NCBI RefSeq assembly: GCF_900096915.1
Contig: NZ_FMYK01000001.1
Location: 372,001-436,000 of the forward strand
Source of the DNA: Acinetobacter marinus
Lineage (GTDB): Bacteria; Pseudomonadota; Gammaproteobacteria; Pseudomonadales; Moraxellaceae
Reading direction: 5' to 3'
DNA length: 64,000 bases
A model generated the notes under the pieces. The model was not told the DNA's origin and made no database searches. It saw only the letters and a list, made by a program, of their open reading frames with translations. The stretch's first letter is position 1. Every line of letters starts with the position of its first letter. Both the position numbers and the translations under genes were made by a program. Shown in pieces: positions 36,026 through 45,964 of the stretch.

Positions 36026-36736
36026 TTAAGTGGGTTGCTTCAGTGACAACACCAATTTTGCAAAGTCTAAATCTTGTGGGTAAGTAATTTTTAAGTTATC
36101 CATACGCCCTTCGATGAGTTGTATAGGACTATTCAATTGTTCTAAAGCGCTTGCCTCATCAGTGACATGTAATTGATGTTGTGTTGCATGCTGAAGTGCA
36201 CGATAAAGTATTGAATATTTAATGATTTGTGGGGTTTGTGCTTGCCACAGTCCAGTGCGATCGACTGTACTTTCTATTTGTTGATTTGCTTTTGATTTTT
36301 TTAAAGTATCCCGTACTGGAACAGCAATAATCGCCGCATTCTGCCCAGTTTGACAAAATTTCTCAATATTTCGTAATTGATCTACATGCAAACACGGACG
36401 TGCTGCATCATGCACCAAGATATAATCATTGGCATCAGCATATGACTCTAAATATTTTAACGCTGCAAATACCGAATCCATGCGCTCTTTGCCACCCTGA
36501 CAAAACTGTACAGGATGCACAAATTCAATCTGTTCGGCAAACGTATCTTGTGTGCTAATCGCAATTACGCAACCAGACAATGGCAGTTGATAGAGCGCAT
36601 TCACACTATGTTCAAGTACTGTTTTACCCAATATTTTTTGATATTGTTTTAAGTCCGTTTTAGAAAATCGTTGTCCTGATCCTGCCGCAGGAATGACCGC
36701 CCAAAGTTTAGGGCGTGTCATCTTCATCGTACTCAT
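36026..36736 (-). CDS. ispD: 2-C-methyl-D-erythritol 4-phosphate cytidylyltransferase
   Basis: 236 residues. WAVIPAAGSGQRFSKTDLKQYQKI is the nucleotide-binding start; ILVHDAARPCL and VPVRDTLKKS follow. It makes CDP-methylerythritol in the MEP isoprenoid pathway. It overlaps the end of ftsB by up to 29 nt; ATGs at 36727 and 36721 are alternative starts. Together with ftsB, eno, kdsA and pyrG it forms a conserved gammaproteobacterial cluster. Confidence 0.94.
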   Translation of the reverse strand: MSTMKMTRPKLWAVIPAAGSGQRFSKTDLKQYQKILGKTVLEHSVNALYQLPLSGCVIAISTQDTFAEQIEFVHPVQFCQGGKERMDSVFAALKYLESYADANDYILVHDAARPCLHVDQLRNIEKFCQTGQNAAIIAVPVRDTLKKSKANQQIESTVDRTGLWQAQTPQIIKYSILYRALQHATQHQLHVTDEASALEQLNSPIQLIEGRMDNLKITYPQDLDFAKLVLSLKQPT

Positions 36737-37088
36737 TGGTCAGCTTTTCTTCGGCTGTTTCAGGCTGATTATTCAAATAAATCGGCTCATACGCCCCACT
36801 GATCATACTCATTTGAATGAATGTTTCATGTGGTTTGATCAAGCCAAGATCTAATCGTGCATGCTCTTCAATGGCTTCGTAGCCATTTTTTAGATCGTAC
36901 ACCTCTGCTGCCAATACACGATTACGTTCGGACAATTCCTGATTGATTTCATTTTGTGCAGTCATATCACTCATCAATTTTTCATGCATGAAATGACCAC
37001 TTTCACCAAACCAATAGGCGTATTGCAGGCTTGCGACAATGAGTATCGCAAGCCCAATAATGATTCGACCTGTTGCCGTAGCAAACAT
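36708..37088 (-). CDS. ftsB: Cell-division protein FtsB
   Basis: 126 residues. One N-terminal membrane helix (IIIGLAILIVASLQYAYWFG) is followed by a coiled coil (MTAQNEINQELSERNRVLAAEVYDLKNGYEAIEEHARLDLGLIKPHETF), the FtsB pattern. FtsB joins FtsL and FtsQ in the divisome. The tail (from about 100) is acidic and longer than in E. coli. The ATG at 37088 is chosen over a TTG at 37094. Confidence 0.92.
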   Translation of the reverse strand: MFATATGRIIIGLAILIVASLQYAYWFGESGHFMHEKLMSDMTAQNEINQELSERNRVLAAEVYDLKNGYEAIEEHARLDLGLIKPHETFIQMSMISGAYEPIYLNNQPETAEEKLTNEYDEDDTP

Positions 37089-37111
37089 ATTCAAAGTGCC
37101 TGACTATAAAA

Positions 37112-38401
37112 TTAGTTTAAGCCTTTGAATTCAGCCTTCCCACGGTACGGCGCTTTGATTAATTCTTCAATACGAAGCAATTGGTTGTACTTCGCCACAC
37201 GGTCAGAACGGCATAGTGAACCTGTTTTGATCTGACCTGCTGCTGTACCAACTGCAAGATCAGCAATGGTTGAATCTTCAGTTTCACCTGAACGATGTGA
37301 AATCACCGTGGTATAACCATTCGCTTTTGCTAGATAGATTGCATCAAGCGTTTCAGTTAGAGTACCGATTTGGTTATATTTGATGAGGATTGAGTTACCA
37401 ACTTTTTCATCAATACCACGTTGCAAGATTTTTGGATTAGTGACGAACAAGTCATCACCGACCAACTGAATCTTATCGCCCAAGATTGAAGTGAGATACG
37501 CCCAACCTTCCCAGTCAGATTCATCCAAACCATCTTCGATCGAGATAATTGGATATTGATTCACAAGCCCTGCAAGATAGTCTGCAAATTGATTACTCGT
37601 GAATGCTTTATTGCCTTCACCTTCAAGCACATATTGACCATTTTTGTAGAATTCAGACGATGCACAGTCCAAAGCCAACATGATGTCAGAACCTGCTTTA
37701 TAACCAGTGGTTTCAATCGCTTGAAGAATTACAGTGATTGCTTCTTCGTTTGAACGTAAGTTTGGTGCAAAACCACCTTCATCGCCAACAGCCGTATTCA
37801 AACCTTGCTTTTTCAATACAGATTTCAGTGCATGGAAAATTTCTGCACCTGCACGTAGGCTTTCTGAGAATGAGGTAAAGCCAACAGGCTCAATCATAAA
37901 TTCTTGAATATCTACAGTATTATCTGCGTGTGCACCACCGTTTAGGATATTCATCATTGGCACTGGCATGGTCAATGAAGTCTGACCACGTAGATTGGCA
38001 ATGTATTGGAATAATGGCGTTTTTTGCTCAGTCGCAGCAGCATGTGCAGCAGCAAGTGATACGGCCAAAGTCGCATTCGCACCAAGTTTTGCTTTGTTTT
38101 CAGTCGCATCTAAAGCAATCATCTGGTCATCAAGTGATTTTTGTTCAAAAACACTTTGACCAAGAAGCAACTCACGAATATCACTATTCACATTTTGCAC
38201 TGCTTGGCGAACGCCTTTGCCTAAATAGCGAGCTTTATCGCCGTCACGTAGCTCTAATGCTTCACGTGAGCCTGTAGATGCACCACTTGGTGCACAGGCA
38301 CGTCCAACTACACCAGACTCAAGAATCACGTCAGCCTCAATGGTTGGATTACCACGTGAGTCCAAGATTTCACGGGCACGAATGTCAGCGATTTGGCTCA
38401 T
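37112..38401 (-). CDS. eno: Enolase
   Basis: 429 residues, standard length. IADIRAREILDSRGNPTIEADV opens the protein; the metal-binding ISIEDGLDESDWEGW and VGDDLFVTN, and the catalytic region SILIKYNQIGTLTETLDAI with VISHRSGETEDSTIADLAV are intact. It interconverts 2-phosphoglycerate and PEP and may also be part of the RNA degradosome. It lies 23 nt upstream of ftsB. Confidence 0.97.
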   Translation of the reverse strand: MSQIADIRAREILDSRGNPTIEADVILESGVVGRACAPSGASTGSREALELRDGDKARYLGKGVRQAVQNVNSDIRELLLGQSVFEQKSLDDQMIALDATENKAKLGANATLAVSLAAAHAAATEQKTPLFQYIANLRGQTSLTMPVPMMNILNGGAHADNTVDIQEFMIEPVGFTSFSESLRAGAEIFHALKSVLKKQGLNTAVGDEGGFAPNLRSNEEAITVILQAIETTGYKAGSDIMLALDCASSEFYKNGQYVLEGEGNKAFTSNQFADYLAGLVNQYPIISIEDGLDESDWEGWAYLTSILGDKIQLVGDDLFVTNPKILQRGIDEKVGNSILIKYNQIGTLTETLDAIYLAKANGYTTVISHRSGETEDSTIADLAVGTAAGQIKTGSLCRSDRVAKYNQLLRIEELIKAPYRGKAEFKGLN

Positions 38402-38464
38402 TTATTTTTCCTCAATCGTTGTTCAATTTATAAAAACACACAAAAAAACTCATTAAAGTCTTAC

Positions 38465-39322
38465 TTAGTGTGTATCCAGTTGTTTAAAACCTTTAACCAA
38501 TGTATCTAACGCTTTCAACTGCGCCAAGAATGGCTCAAGTTGAGAAAGACGTAATGCACATGGTCCATCACATTTCGCTTTATCTGGATCTGGATGTGCT
38601 TCTAAGAACAGCCCTGCAAGTCCAGTTGCCATGCCCGCACGAGCAAGTGTGGTAATCTGCGCACGACGACCACCCGCTGAGTCTTCACGACCACCTGGAG
38701 TTTGCAAAGCATGTGTCACATCAAAGAATACAGGCACATCCATCGCTTTCATGGTATCGAAACCAAGCATATCCACTACAAGATTGTTATACCCAAATGC
38801 AGAACCACGCTCACAGAGAATCAGCTTATCATTACCTGCTTCTAAACATTTGTGCAGGATATGCCCCATCTCACGGGGAGATAAGAATTGAGCTTTTTTG
38901 ATATTAATGATCGCATCTGTTTTCGCCATCGCTTCAACGAGATCCGTTTGACGACTTAAAAATGCAGGCAATTGAATAATATCCGCAACTTCAGCAACAG
39001 GCGCCGCTTGGTACGGCTCATGTACATCGGTAATGATCGGCACATTAAAGTGTTTTTTAATGTCACCGAGCCACTCAACACCCTTTTCCAAGCCTGGACC
39101 ACGAAAAGAATGTAAGCTCGAACGGTTTGCTTTATCGAAACTTGCTTTAAAGACATAAGGAATTTCAAGACGCTTACAAATATCGATATAAGTTTCAGCG
39201 ATTTCAAACGCCAAGTCTTTCGACTCAAGCACATTCATGCCACCGAACAATACAAATGGCAAATGGTTCGCCATCTGAATGTCACCTAATTCAACGATTT
39301 GTTTTGCTTTCAGCTCTGTCAT
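38465..39322 (-). CDS. kdsA: 3-deoxy-8-phosphooctulonate synthase
   Basis: 285 residues with KdsA motifs FVLFGGMNVLESKDLAF, KASFDKANRSSLHSFRGPGLEKG, IITDVHEP and FDVTHALQTPGG. It condenses arabinose 5-phosphate with PEP to make KDO-8-phosphate for lipooligosaccharide. It lies between pyrG and eno; enolase supplies PEP. Confidence 0.96.
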   Translation of the reverse strand: MTELKAKQIVELGDIQMANHLPFVLFGGMNVLESKDLAFEIAETYIDICKRLEIPYVFKASFDKANRSSLHSFRGPGLEKGVEWLGDIKKHFNVPIITDVHEPYQAAPVAEVADIIQLPAFLSRQTDLVEAMAKTDAIINIKKAQFLSPREMGHILHKCLEAGNDKLILCERGSAFGYNNLVVDMLGFDTMKAMDVPVFFDVTHALQTPGGREDSAGGRRAQITTLARAGMATGLAGLFLEAHPDPDKAKCDGPCALRLSQLEPFLAQLKALDTLVKGFKQLDTH

Positions 39323-39372
39323 GAAATTTCCTTAAACTCTTTTCCTAATCTTGAATCAACGGTTATAAAGTC

Positions 39373-41013
39373 TTATGACTTCCCTTGAAACTGATTTTTT
39401 GCCGCAGCGATAAATCCAGCAAACAATGGGTGTCCATCACGTGGTGAACTGGTAAATTCAGGGTGAAATTGTACTGCAATAAACCACGGGTGATCAGAAA
39501 TTTCTACTGTTTCTACCAAGTGTTGCACAGCAGAATAACCTGAGACCTTCATCCCTGCATTTTCCAAATCATCGATATAGCGATTATTCATCTCATAACG
39601 ATGACGATGACGTTCGCTGATTTCAGCATGTCCATAAATCTCACGAATTTTGGTGCCTTCAACCAGTTCAGAGGTTTGCGCACCAAGACGCATGGTTCCG
39701 CCTAGGTTTGACTCATCGCTGCGTTGTTGCAATTCACCGCGCTCATCTAACCATTCAGTGATCAATCCGATCAATGGTTGTTTTGTATTTCGATTAAATT
39801 CGGTTGACGTTGCCTCAGACAAACCTGCAACATTACGTGCATACTCGATCACAGCAAGTTGCATCCCCAAACAAATACCAAGATACGGGACTTTGTTCTC
39901 ACGGGCAAAGCGAATCGCTTTCATCTTGCCTTCAGTACCACGCTCACCAAAACCACCCGGTACAAGGATTGCATCGGCATCGCCTAGTGTTTCATTGACA
40001 TCAAGCGTTTCAAGTTGCTCGGCATCGACATAGTCGATTTGCACCTTCACTCGATTGCGAATACCTGCATGCAGCAAGGCTTCATTGACGGATTTATAGG
40101 CATCAGGAAGTTCCACATATTTCCCAACCATTGCAACACGCACGATAAATTCAGGATTAAATAATGCTTCACACACTTGATCCCAATCGGTCAGATCAGC
40201 TTCAGGCAGATTATCAAAGCCAAATTGCTCGCAAATCAGATCGTCGACATCTTGCTCATAGAAATTACGTGGGATTTCATAAATGGTTTTGGCATCTTTA
40301 CACACCACCACCGCATCAGGGCGGACATTGGTAAACAGTGCAATTTTACGACGTGTGTCCGCATCGACATCATGCTCAGTACGACAGATCAGAATGTCAG
40401 GTTGAATACCGATCGACAGTAACTCTTTAACAGAATGCTGTGTTGGTTTGGTTTTTAATTCTGCTGCAGATTTAATATAAGGCAACAACGTCAAATGCAT
40501 CAACATTGAATGCTTATGCCCAAGCTCAACCATGAGTTGACGCACGGATTCCATAAATGGCAGTGATTCGATATCACCAACCGTACCGCCAATTTCCACG
40601 ATCGCCACGTCAAAGCCCTTACCTGCAGCAAGGACACGTGCTTTAATATTATCTGTAATATGCGGAATGACTTGAACCGTACCACCAAGATAGTCACCAC
40701 GACGCTCTTTATTGAGCACGTCTTGATAAACACGACCACTGGTAAAATTGTTTAGTTTTGACATTTTTGAACGCTTGAGGAAACGCTCGTAATAGCCTAA
40801 ATCGAGATCAGTCTCTGCACCATCTTCAGTGACAAAAACTTCACCATGTTGGAAGGGACTCATTGTACCTGGATCGACGTTAATATACGGATCCATTTTC
40901 ACCATCGTGACCTTAAGACCACGCGCCTCTAACAGTGCGGCAACAGAAGCAGCAGAAATACCTTTCCCAAGTGATGAAACCACACCACCTGTGACAAAAA
41001 TAAAATGAGTCAT
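39373..41013 (-). CDS. pyrG: CTP synthase
   Basis: 546 residues. The synthetase domain begins [23 protein letters not shown], with [39 protein letters not shown]-like sequence. The class I glutamine amidotransferase domain has the nucleophile GICLGMQ (about residue 380) and a late HPEFTSSP. It makes CTP from UTP and glutamine. The ATG at 41013 is the family start; the frame runs upstream to 41052 without family similarity. It is first in the pyrG-kdsA-eno-ftsB-ispD cluster. Confidence 0.96.
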   Translation of the reverse strand: [546 protein letters not shown]

Positions 41014-41245
41014 TCGAATTCTCGTACAATGGCACCGAAAAACGGCATACAATGTTTGGTGATTTTACTGCAAGTGCCCCTCATAAAGCAAAACTAATCG
41101 TCATCGCCCCTTCATTATTTTGATGAAATGCTGATTAAAACAACTAAACACCAAATTCGCACAATTCAGATGTGATTTTTTAACATTTCAAAAGTTTATT
41201 TTGCTACAATTTAAGCAATTTTCTGTTGTGTATAGATGAAAAAAG

Positions 41246-41755
41246 ATGACGATGAAAGCAAAATTGGTAAAGTTGATCTTGATCAGCTCGTTGAGCGCCT
41301 TGGTGCTTACGGCGTGTATGAAAAAGGAAAAACCTGAGGCTGAAGCTGAGCAAAGCACACAAACCGAAACTGAAGTGCAAGACACAAACTTCCAAGATTT
41401 AGATCAAACTGAACAAACCTCTGAATATACTGATTTGGATGAAGTTGAAAATAATGATGGCACTGCAGAAATTACTGCAAGCGACGATGATGCAGACTCA
41501 TCATATAGTCAAAATGATGAGCCACCACGTGCCGCACAAGAAAGTGTACGCAATGATGATCGTCCACGTTCAAACCCTGCGCCTTCAAGCTCAGCTTCGA
41601 GTGCGAGTGCTTCAAGCTCAAATTCTGCAAATCAAGCAAGTACTGTTAGCGACGATGTTGTAAATGATGAGCATGCCGTTTCTTCTTCTGGTGATGCCAC
41701 TGAAGATGATGCTGTAGCCGCAGCAATGAAAGCAGCACAACCTGCGCTTCAATAA
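41246..41755 (+). CDS. Acidic low-complexity lipoprotein
   Basis: 169 residues. A lipoprotein signal (LVKLILISSLSALVLTAC) places Cys near residue 24. The mature part is rich in Glu, Asp, Ser and Ala (long Ser/Ala run around residues 115-130) with no recognisable domain. The ATG at 41252 is an equally good start. It diverges from pyrG and ends before a bidirectional terminator. Function unknown. Confidence 0.72.
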   Translation: MTMKAKLVKLILISSLSALVLTACMKKEKPEAEAEQSTQTETEVQDTNFQDLDQTEQTSEYTDLDEVENNDGTAEITASDDDADSSYSQNDEPPRAAQESVRNDDRPRSNPAPSSSASSASASSSNSANQASTVSDDVVNDEHAVSSSGDATEDDAVAAAMKAAQPALQ

Positions 41756-41775
41756 AGATTAAATGCTTGCGTTAG

Positions 41776-41802
41776 AAAAGCTGACTTTAGGTCAGCTTTT
41801 TT
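41776..41802 (+). terminator. Bidirectional terminator
   Basis: AAAAGCTGAC pairs with GTCAGCTTTT around a 5-nt loop, with T runs on both sides. It separates the acidic lipoprotein gene from the convergent nuclease-like gene. Confidence 0.88.
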
Positions 41803-41814
41803 ATTAAATCGAAA

Positions 41815-42966
41815 TTAACTACGCTTGAAATTGGAGTCCATCATACAAAATTCCAAACTATCACGCAAAACACCAACCATTCGATAAATATGCTCTGGTT
41901 TATCTAAGAAAATTTGACCATTGTTTTGCACTTCTAAACCTGCACGCTCTAGTTCATTTCTACGAACTTCATCTAGAGTAACAATAAATTGAATAGTAGG
42001 ACGCTTACGATTTACATCATAACGAAATAACCATCGATTATTTTTGTTTTGATAAAGTATGGAATAGTAGCTTTCAGTATCTCTCCCTTCTAAATGAATA
42101 TCAGGCAATAATTCAGAGACTATGCGAAAAAGTTCCATCTCATCTTTAGTCGTAATAATTTTGGCATTATCAGGGTGAATTATGACATCAGGCTCTTTAA
42201 GCTCCTCTTGCAAAGCATCAGGTTTTTGCTCTATAGGCTGTGCAGTTATAACTGTCGGCGATGACAACCCTTTAACCACAGTATCACTAATTACTTGTTG
42301 CACTGCCTGCTTAACAAATGGCTGAATGGTCTCTAAAAACTTGGCATTTAATTGGCGAGCTATGCTTGATTGTTGAGCAACATGACGAACAAAATCTATA
42401 TCAACCTCATTTATACATTTTTTAATCACTGTTTTAAATTGTTGTATATATTGATTCTCTTCAGCAAAGTAGCGCAATTTATCAGCGTGAAAATTATCAT
42501 GCTTAAACTCTTCAAGTTGACCTAAATCTTCAGCCTTGGATTTTGTAAAATCAATAGTAAGGAATGGTTTTTCATCCATTACATTTGGATTAATTAGGTC
42601 TGTAAAAAATCTCCATTCCTTGCCATTAGTAATTGCACCAATAGTTACACCCAAACTACTATTAAAATAGCGTGATAGCTGTGGGGCGTGATTAGTTAAA
42701 TTTGAAACATATGGCTTGGCTTCAATAAACATAACTGGTTGACCATTACAATATAATGCATAATCAACTCGTTCTGTAGACTTCACTCCAGGAAAATCAG
42801 CAGCAAATTCTGCCAAAACTTTTGTTGGGTCATAAGGACTAAAACCCAATATATCTAACAGTGGAAGAATTAAAGCCTGCTTTGTAGTTTCTTCCGTTGT
42901 GCAATGTGTTCCAACTTTTTTAACATGTTCAATATGACTTTTTAATCGCTCTATAAAATTTTCCAT
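41815..42966 (-). CDS. PD-(D/E)XK nuclease-like protein (type I restriction R-subunit N-terminal domain family)
   Basis: 383 residues. The N-terminal ~170 residues resemble the HSDR_N nuclease domain: VDYALYCNGQPVMFIEAKPY gives Asp68 and Glu82-x-Lys84 of a PD-(D/E)XK core, preceded by TKQALILPLLDILGF. The C-terminal part (from about 275) may be a binding domain (SYYSILYQNKNNRWLFRYDVNRKRPTIQF). There is no helicase motor and no methylase or specificity gene nearby, so it is not a standard type I system. The gene and its flanks look more AT-rich than the neighbours, suggesting acquisition. A stand-alone defence or DNA-repair role is a guess. Confidence 0.72.
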   Translation of the reverse strand: MENFIERLKSHIEHVKKVGTHCTTEETTKQALILPLLDILGFSPYDPTKVLAEFAADFPGVKSTERVDYALYCNGQPVMFIEAKPYVSNLTNHAPQLSRYFNSSLGVTIGAITNGKEWRFFTDLINPNVMDEKPFLTIDFTKSKAEDLGQLEEFKHDNFHADKLRYFAEENQYIQQFKTVIKKCINEVDIDFVRHVAQQSSIARQLNAKFLETIQPFVKQAVQQVISDTVVKGLSSPTVITAQPIEQKPDALQEELKEPDVIIHPDNAKIITTKDEMELFRIVSELLPDIHLEGRDTESYYSILYQNKNNRWLFRYDVNRKRPTIQFIVTLDEVRRNELERAGLEVQNNGQIFLDKPEHIYRMVGVLRDSLEFCMMDSNFKRS

Positions 42967-43079
42967 TTCTATATTCTCAAACTTTACTGATCAAGAATTT
43001 AACATTTGAAAAAAATAAAATCTATAAAAAATAAGCCTGAAAATAATAATTTCCAGATTCCATAAAGTATTAAAATAAT

Positions 43080-43571
43080 TTATGAAATCGGTGCTTGGCT
43101 AATCTTGGTCGGCGTATTGCCATATTGCGGATTGTCGATCGCATCTTTGCAGTATTGCTTGTCTCGCTCATAGTCTGCTTGTTTTTGTGCCACATCACTG
43201 CTCTGCTCTTGAATGCTTCTCGCCCACGCATCCAAGCTATTCAACGACTTACGACAAAGTGCATATTTTCCTTCAGTCACCGAATCGGTCATTTTGACTT
43301 CGATTCGCCAACGTGTAGACAGCTCACGCAGTGGCTCTCGCACCATTTCATTGAGATCTTGATTGTCTGTTGCATTGTCAGCATACAGCATTTGATCGAG
43401 TTGATTAATCAACACCCACGCTTCATTAGCTACCGCAGAGGCATCATTGGTGAGTTTGGTGGCTGGACGAATTTCAGGTGGCGCATCATTTTTTGAGTCT
43501 GCTTGATTATTTCCGCAAGCCACCAGTAAGATCGTTAACAGTAAAACTGAACATTGCACCTGAAATTTCAT
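43080..43571 (-). CDS. Predicted lipoprotein
   Basis: 163 residues. A signal peptide ends in the lipobox LVAC (Cys at about 19). The mature part has no recognised domain; it contains two Cys (CRKSLNS; KQYCKDAID) in a mainly helical, charged sequence. Function unknown. Confidence 0.72.
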   Translation of the reverse strand: MKFQVQCSVLLLTILLVACGNNQADSKNDAPPEIRPATKLTNDASAVANEAWVLINQLDQMLYADNATDNQDLNEMVREPLRELSTRWRIEVKMTDSVTEGKYALCRKSLNSLDAWARSIQEQSSDVAQKQADYERDKQYCKDAIDNPQYGNTPTKISQAPIS

Positions 43572-43707
43572 ATTACGCCACCATTGTCTTAGTCGTTACT
43601 AGGTTCGCATATTAAAAAAATAGATTAGAATACTCAACCGCATTTCAGAATTTAATCCATTTTGTCGTGCGTTTTGCGACGATCCTCTTGAGTTTATATT
43701 GGTTTTT

Positions 43708-44475
43708 ATGTCTACCCCAACACAAATGATAATGCCACAAAGTACCTTTTTAGATGGTGCAAGAGATGCATTAGTTATTGTTTTTACCTATCTGCCAGTG
43801 GCATTTGCTTTTGGTGTGGCTGCGGTCGGCTTTGGCTTTAATGCGTGGGAAGCGTTGTTTTTATCTTCGACCATTTATGCGGGTGCTAGTCAGTTTATTG
43901 TCATTGCACTGTTGGCATCGGGTAGCTCGATTTGGGTTGCGGCGATTACCGTGATTATTTTGGATTTGCGTCATGTGTTGTATGGTCCAGCGATGTATCA
44001 GCAAATCCCGTCCGCAGTGAAACCCACCTTAAGTATGAAGAAAACAGGATTTTGGGCATGGGGTTTGACCGATGAAGTCTTTGCACGGGGTTTGATTGAA
44101 CTGAGTCAACGCAAACACAACTGGTCTGAGGCGTGGATGCTTGGATTGAGTTTTACCTCTTGGGCTTCTTGGGCGTTTGGTTCATTTGTCGGTGCGATGT
44201 TTGCTGATCAGATGCATCTGATGCCGAAGTTTTTACAAGCCAGTTTTGATTTTTTGTTGCCTGCCCTGTTTTTGAGTTTTTTATTGGCGGCATTTGAGAA
44301 GAAAAATTTACATATCATTATCAGCGCCTTGCTATTTAGTGCGCTTGGTTATTTATGGCTCGGATTATCTTTTGCGATTTTCTCAGGAATTATTGCAGGA
44401 ATGGTCGTCGCATTAATCAAATACTATGGCATTGATAAACACGCATCTCAAGGAGCACAATCGCATGAGCATTGA
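43708..44475 (+). CDS. azlC: AzlC/YgaZ-family branched-chain amino-acid exporter, large subunit
   Basis: About 255 residues with several membrane helices. Family markers are YLPVAFAFGVAAVGFG, STIYAGASQFIVIALL, DLRHVLYG and TDEVFARG. With its small partner it exports branched-chain amino acids, valine in the E. coli YgaZH system. The ATG at 43708 is chosen over an upstream TTG at 43699. The next gene overlaps by 11 nt, so the two are coupled. Confidence 0.88.
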   Translation: MSTPTQMIMPQSTFLDGARDALVIVFTYLPVAFAFGVAAVGFGFNAWEALFLSSTIYAGASQFIVIALLASGSSIWVAAITVIILDLRHVLYGPAMYQQIPSAVKPTLSMKKTGFWAWGLTDEVFARGLIELSQRKHNWSEAWMLGLSFTSWASWAFGSFVGAMFADQMHLMPKFLQASFDFLLPALFLSFLLAAFEKKNLHIIISALLFSALGYLWLGLSFAIFSGIIAGMVVALIKYYGIDKHASQGAQSHEH

Positions 44476-44806
44476 GATTCTATTAATTGGTTTATTGGTC
44501 GGTTTAGCTAACTTTTTTAATCGTTTTGTGCCGATTTGGCTGGTACATAAAAAACAGCAACAGCAAAAAAATAAAGGACGTGCGTGGATTGGCGTGGCGA
44601 TGGCAAGTATTGGTGTCAGTGCGATCTGTGCCATGTTTACGATTGCCACATTGCCTCCATTGATTGAGCATCATGATCGGATTTTTGCCATGAGTTGTGG
44701 CTTTTTGGCATTGATCGTGATTTATGCACTGAGTAAAAAAATCATTTTGGCGACCTTAACGGCGGCGCTGATTTATGGCGTATTGTTTACCTATGTGCAT
44801 TTCTAA
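44465..44806 (+). CDS. azlD: AzlD/YgaH-family exporter, small subunit
   Basis: 113 residues with about four membrane helices (IEILLIGLLVGLANFFNRFVPIWL at the start), fitting the AzlD/YgaH small subunit. The ATG at 44465 follows AAGGAG inside the end of azlC; a longer frame from 44426 is unlikely. It completes the exporter with AzlC. The transcript probably ends at the hairpin at 44847. Confidence 0.85.
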   Translation: MSIEILLIGLLVGLANFFNRFVPIWLVHKKQQQQKNKGRAWIGVAMASIGVSAICAMFTIATLPPLIEHHDRIFAMSCGFLALIVIYALSKKIILATLTAALIYGVLFTYVHF

Positions 44807-44846
44807 CGACCAATTAATCAAGCAAACTTAGCAATAAATATTTATA

Positions 44847-44879
44847 AAAAAATCAGCATCATAAGTTGATACTGATTTT
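44847..44879 (+). terminator. Bidirectional terminator between azlD and the nitronate monooxygenase gene
   Basis: AAAATCAG-C-ATCA pairs with TGAT-A-CTGATTTT around a 5-nt loop, one mismatch. Confidence 0.65.
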
Positions 44880-44926
44880 CTAGAATCATTTAAAAATTTT
44901 CATGCAGAAATTGTACAGCGCAAAAA

Positions 44927-45964
44927 TTATTGCAACTCCTGCACCAATTTTTCCATCAATTCTTTGGCATCCAAACGTCGAATATTCGCCACATTACTGC
45001 CCGCCCAATAGGCACCAAAACCTTGTTCATCTTGTTTTGATGCGACTGCATGCAATTGTTTCGCCAAATCATAAGTGTATGGATAACCTGCATGGGATGG
45101 ACGATCAGGCAAATCGACAAATTGATGCCACGCATTCAGCAATCCACGTGCAGGACGACCTGAAATATTATCGGTGATTTGAGTGATCGGCTGTTCAAAC
45201 AACAGCTCACGGTAAGCATCATTGGCAGCGGATTCTTTACACTGTACAAAAGCAGTCCCCAACTGCGCCGCACTGGCACCTAGCTCCAAATACAATCGAA
45301 TATCTTCACCCGTCATGATGCCACCTGCCGCAACGATCGGTAGATCAAAATATTGATTTAAAATAATCACCAAGTCTAAAGTCGTCAGTCCCGCATCACA
45401 GCTTGGATTAAATGTGCCACGATGTCCGCCTGCCTCAACACCTTGCGCAATCAGCACATCAATGCCCGCCTGCTGTGCCAAATAGGCTTCGCTCAGCTGA
45501 GTCACGGTCACCATAGTGATAATGCCCGCTTGCTTTAAGGCAGAAATCTGCTCAGCCGTCGGTAAGCCAAAATGAAAACTCACCGCTTTTGGCTTTGTGT
45601 CTAAGACAACCTGTAACAACTCATCGTTGGAAATAAAACTTTGATAAATTTCATTGAGTTGGTTTGGTACTTCTGCATCAAACTCCTCAAAGTGAGGACG
45701 CATATAGTTGATCCATTGTTGCGCCTTTTCTGCATCATAAGCAGTCGGTTGATGACAGAAAAAATTCACTTGAAAAGGTTGATCAGTCAATTGCTGTGTT
45801 TTGAGAATGGCTTGTTTTGCAGTTTCGGCATTGCTCGCACCTAGACCCAATGCCCCAAAACCACCTGCATTAGACACCGCCGCAGCAAGCTCTGGTGTAG
45901 AGGTACCAGCCATCGGGGCTACAAAAATCGGCTGGGAAATCCCTAAACGCTGTAATAAATCCAT
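44927..45964 (-). CDS. Nitronate monooxygenase (NPD family)
   Basis: 345 residues of the FMN TIM-barrel 2-nitropropane dioxygenase family: PIFVAPMAGTSTPELAAAVSNAGGFGALG, VNFFCHQP, AQGVEAGGHRG and PIVAAGGIMTGEDIRLYLELGASAAQLGTAFV. It oxidises alkyl nitronates such as propionate-3-nitronate. The pattern fits class I NMO. It is convergent with azlD. Confidence 0.88.
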   Translation of the reverse strand: MDLLQRLGISQPIFVAPMAGTSTPELAAAVSNAGGFGALGLGASNAETAKQAILKTQQLTDQPFQVNFFCHQPTAYDAEKAQQWINYMRPHFEEFDAEVPNQLNEIYQSFISNDELLQVVLDTKPKAVSFHFGLPTAEQISALKQAGIITMVTVTQLSEAYLAQQAGIDVLIAQGVEAGGHRGTFNPSCDAGLTTLDLVIILNQYFDLPIVAAGGIMTGEDIRLYLELGASAAQLGTAFVQCKESAANDAYRELLFEQPITQITDNISGRPARGLLNAWHQFVDLPDRPSHAGYPYTYDLAKQLHAVASKQDEQGFGAYWAGSNVANIRRLDAKELMEKLVQELQ

